Below the pieces are notes generated by a model, which did not search any database, was not told where the DNA came from, and saw only the letters and a list, made by a program, of their open reading frames with translations. Positions 62,426 to 64,000 of a DNA stretch of 64,000 bases are shown piece by piece (the stretch's first letter is position 1; each line of letters opens with the position of its first letter). Source of the stretch: Nocardioides sp. 503 (GTDB taxonomy: Bacteria > Actinomycetota > Actinomycetes > Propionibacteriales > Nocardioidaceae); assembly GCF_004522095.1 (NCBI RefSeq), contig NZ_SPUI01000002.1, forward strand, positions 1,054,001 through 1,118,000, read 5' to 3'. The translations under genes and the position numbers were made by a program.

Positions 62426-64000
62426 GTGCGTCGTCGGACGGGTCGCCGTCCAGGCGCCATGGTTGTACTCTCGCTCGTTCTCGGGCTCGTCGCCGTCACG
62501 GCGCCCGTCGACGCGGCTCCCGCACTCCCGGCATCGCCGTCGGCCCTCGCCGACGGGGTGACCGCAGCCCGCACCACGGCGGCAGCGACCGCGGCGACGA
62601 CCCGGACCGCCGACGACGAGGACGGCGGGTCCGGCACCGTCCCCGACATCGACGCCAACTACGGCGACACCAGCGTCGACCTGCCGCGCCCCGTCCACGG
62701 CGCGACCGCCATCCGGCTGCTGGGCGAGCAGGTCGACGAGGCGGCCGCGCTCAACGACCTGGAGACCGACGAGCTGGTCGACCTCCTGCGCACGGACCCC
62801 ACCGCCTGGCTCGACGCCGAGGGACTGGTGTTCTTCAAGGACGTCGCCGTCGAGCCGCAGGGCGACCTGCCGGTGCCGGCCGCCGCCGCGCCGCTGGACC
62901 AGACCTTCCTCCTGCACAGCCGGCCCGGCGCGAAGCGCACGATCTTCCTCGACTTCGACGGCGGCAGCGTCAGCGGCACCAGCTGGCACGCCCAGAAGCC
63001 GGGCCTCCCCACGACCCAGCCGGCCTGGCGTCCCTCCGGGGCCACCTCCGGCTCGTTCAACAGCACCGACCTCGCCGCCTTCCAGTCCGTCTACGAGGGC
63101 GTGGCCGAGGACTACGCGGCGTTCGACGTGGACGTGACCACCGCGGACCCGGGCGCCGCGGCCATCCTGCGCAGCAGCCTGAGCGACGAGGTCTACGGCT
63201 CGCACGTGCTGATCACGCCCGACGCGGTCTCTCACGACACGCTCTGCGGCAAGGTGTCGGAGGGCTTCGGCTGCGGCGGCGTGGCCTACCTCGGTGTCTT
63301 CGACGAGGCTCGGGGCCCGGGCGGCGACGGCTACGGCTACGCCCAGCCGGCCTGGGTGTTCCCCCAGAGCGCAGCGGCCTCCGTGAAGGGTGTCACCGAG
63401 GCTGCCAGCCACGAGGCCGGACACCAGCTCAGCCTCTCCCACGACGGCAACCAGGCGGGTGTCGACAACTACGACACGGGTCACGGTGCGTGGGCCCCGA
63501 TCATGGGCGCCGGCTACAGCCACCCGATCACGCAGTGGTCGAAGGGTGACTACGCCTCGGCCAACAACCGCGAGGACGACGTCGCGATCCTCGGCGCCAA
63601 GCTGGGCCTACGGGTCGACGAGGCTCCCTCGGTCATCGTCGGCGCGCCGGTGAAGCCGACGGGGGCGGCCTACATCAGCAGCCGCACCGACGTCGACACC
63701 TACCTGCTCGGCACCTGCTCGGGCGCGGTGTCGATCGCGGCGAACCCGCTGTCGGCGATGCCGGACCTCGACATCAAGCTGACCCTGCTCAACGCCGCCG
63801 GCAGCGTCGTGGCCGCGGCCGACCCCGCCTCGGGCCAGACGAGCGTCAGCGTTGCCACCGGGATGGCCGCCTCGATCAACCAGACGCTCGGCTCCGCCAC
63901 CTACTACCTCCAGGTCGACGGTGTCGGGTTCGGCACCTGGGCCAACGGGTACGACGACTACGGCTCCCTCGGCGCCTACACCGTCAGCACCAACGGCTGC
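62426..64000 (+). CDS. Secreted zinc metalloprotease-like protein with PPC-type domain (C-terminus cut off by window edge)
   Basis: At least 525 residues, running past the right edge. A signal peptide lies near residues 1-33 (MVVLSLVLGLVAVTAPVDA), followed by a pro-region. The catalytic-type domain covers about 160-400. It has SHEAGHQLSLSHDG, a zinc motif with His329-Glu330-x2-His333 and a third His at 339, as in metzincins. A following beta domain (about 420-525, RTDVDTYLLGTCSGAVSIAANP to YYLQVDGVG) resembles a pre-peptidase C-terminal domain. GTG 62426 has AAGGAG upstream. Substrate unknown. Confidence 0.85.
   Translation, partial: MRRRTGRRPGAMVVLSLVLGLVAVTAPVDAAPALPASPSALADGVTAARTTAAATAATTRTADDEDGGSGTVPDIDANYGDTSVDLPRPVHGATAIRLLGEQVDEAAALNDLETDELVDLLRTDPTAWLDAEGLVFFKDVAVEPQGDLPVPAAAAPLDQTFLLHSRPGAKRTIFLDFDGGSVSGTSWHAQKPGLPTTQPAWRPSGATSGSFNSTDLAAFQSVYEGVAEDYAAFDVDVTTADPGAAAILRSSLSDEVYGSHVLITPDAVSHDTLCGKVSEGFGCGGVAYLGVFDEARGPGGDGYGYAQPAWVFPQSAAASVKGVTEAASHEAGHQLSLSHDGNQAGVDNYDTGHGAWAPIMGAGYSHPITQWSKGDYASANNREDDVAILGAKLGLRVDEAPSVIVGAPVKPTGAAYISSRTDVDTYLLGTCSGAVSIAANPLSAMPDLDIKLTLLNAAGSVVAAADPASGQTSVSVATGMAASINQTLGSATYYLQVDGVGFGTWANGYDDYGSLGAYTVSTNGC

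Overview
The window is chromosomal DNA from a high-GC Gram-positive actinobacterium, most like Nocardioides or a close Propionibacteriales relative. The evidence is the very high G+C at third codon positions, many GTG starts, an actinobacterial suf operon headed by a SufR-type repressor, a fabG-inhA type pair, and actinobacterial families such as acVLRF1, DUF3099, GAF-ANTAR and the CE1758/CE1759 pair. I see no rRNA, tRNA, CRISPR array, prophage or insertion sequence. Gene density is high and many genes overlap by 1-8 bases.

Layout. 1-1539: end of an ABC-2 type ATPase gene and two small membrane proteins. 1532-8215: Fe-S cluster operon sufR-sufB-sufD-Rieske-sufC-sufS-sufU-sufT-like, with a DtxR/IdeR-like iron box and a SufR-type palindrome at its promoter. 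8224-10311: acVLRF1 protein, metallophosphoesterase and a kinase-like protein. 10317-14316: iron-siderophore ABC importer with a strong iron box. 14360-17991: zinc metallopeptidase, ABC-F ATPase, phosphoesterase and a 33-residue membrane peptide. 18073-25040: enoyl-CoA hydratase, ABC exporter, SDR, SURF1, MoaA, dodecin and GAF-ANTAR. 25133-26661: fatty-acid synthesis pair. 26679-33174: cyanophycin locus, with a CphA-like Mur ligase lacking ATP-grasp convergent to an operon of cyanophycinase, cyanophycin synthetase, cupin and a membrane protein. 33198-36180: SixA, an AbiEi/DUF559-like gene bracketed by repeats, and SerB. 36241-41204: assorted genes including an ABC ATPase and an NfeD-SPFH-TauE run. 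41217-52306: a Puu-like gamma-glutamyl amine catabolic region. 52430-56071: PP2C phosphatase and an ABC-2 exporter. 56184-60530: luciferase-like monooxygenase with FMN reductase, PEBP, siroheme methyltransferase and rRNA/tRNA methyltransferase. 60720-64000: two secreted proteins embedded in repeated palindromes.

How the genes work together. Iron links the first part: the suf promoter and the siderophore importer share iron-box-like sites, so uptake and cofactor assembly are probably co-regulated. Nitrogen links the middle: cyanophycin synthesis and breakdown, and a gamma-glutamylation route (glutamine-synthetase-like ligase, DAO-family oxidase, aldehyde dehydrogenase, glutamine amidotransferase hydrolase, APC permease) for some amine.

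The clearest global signal is transcriptional. At least 18 genes have a TAnnnT hexamer 6-8 bases before the start codon, which is the geometry expected of leaderless mRNAs, and it helps choose starts. Two divergent pairs (750/774 and 33174/33198) use overlapping -10 boxes that share one TA and have the same 24-base spacing of start codons.
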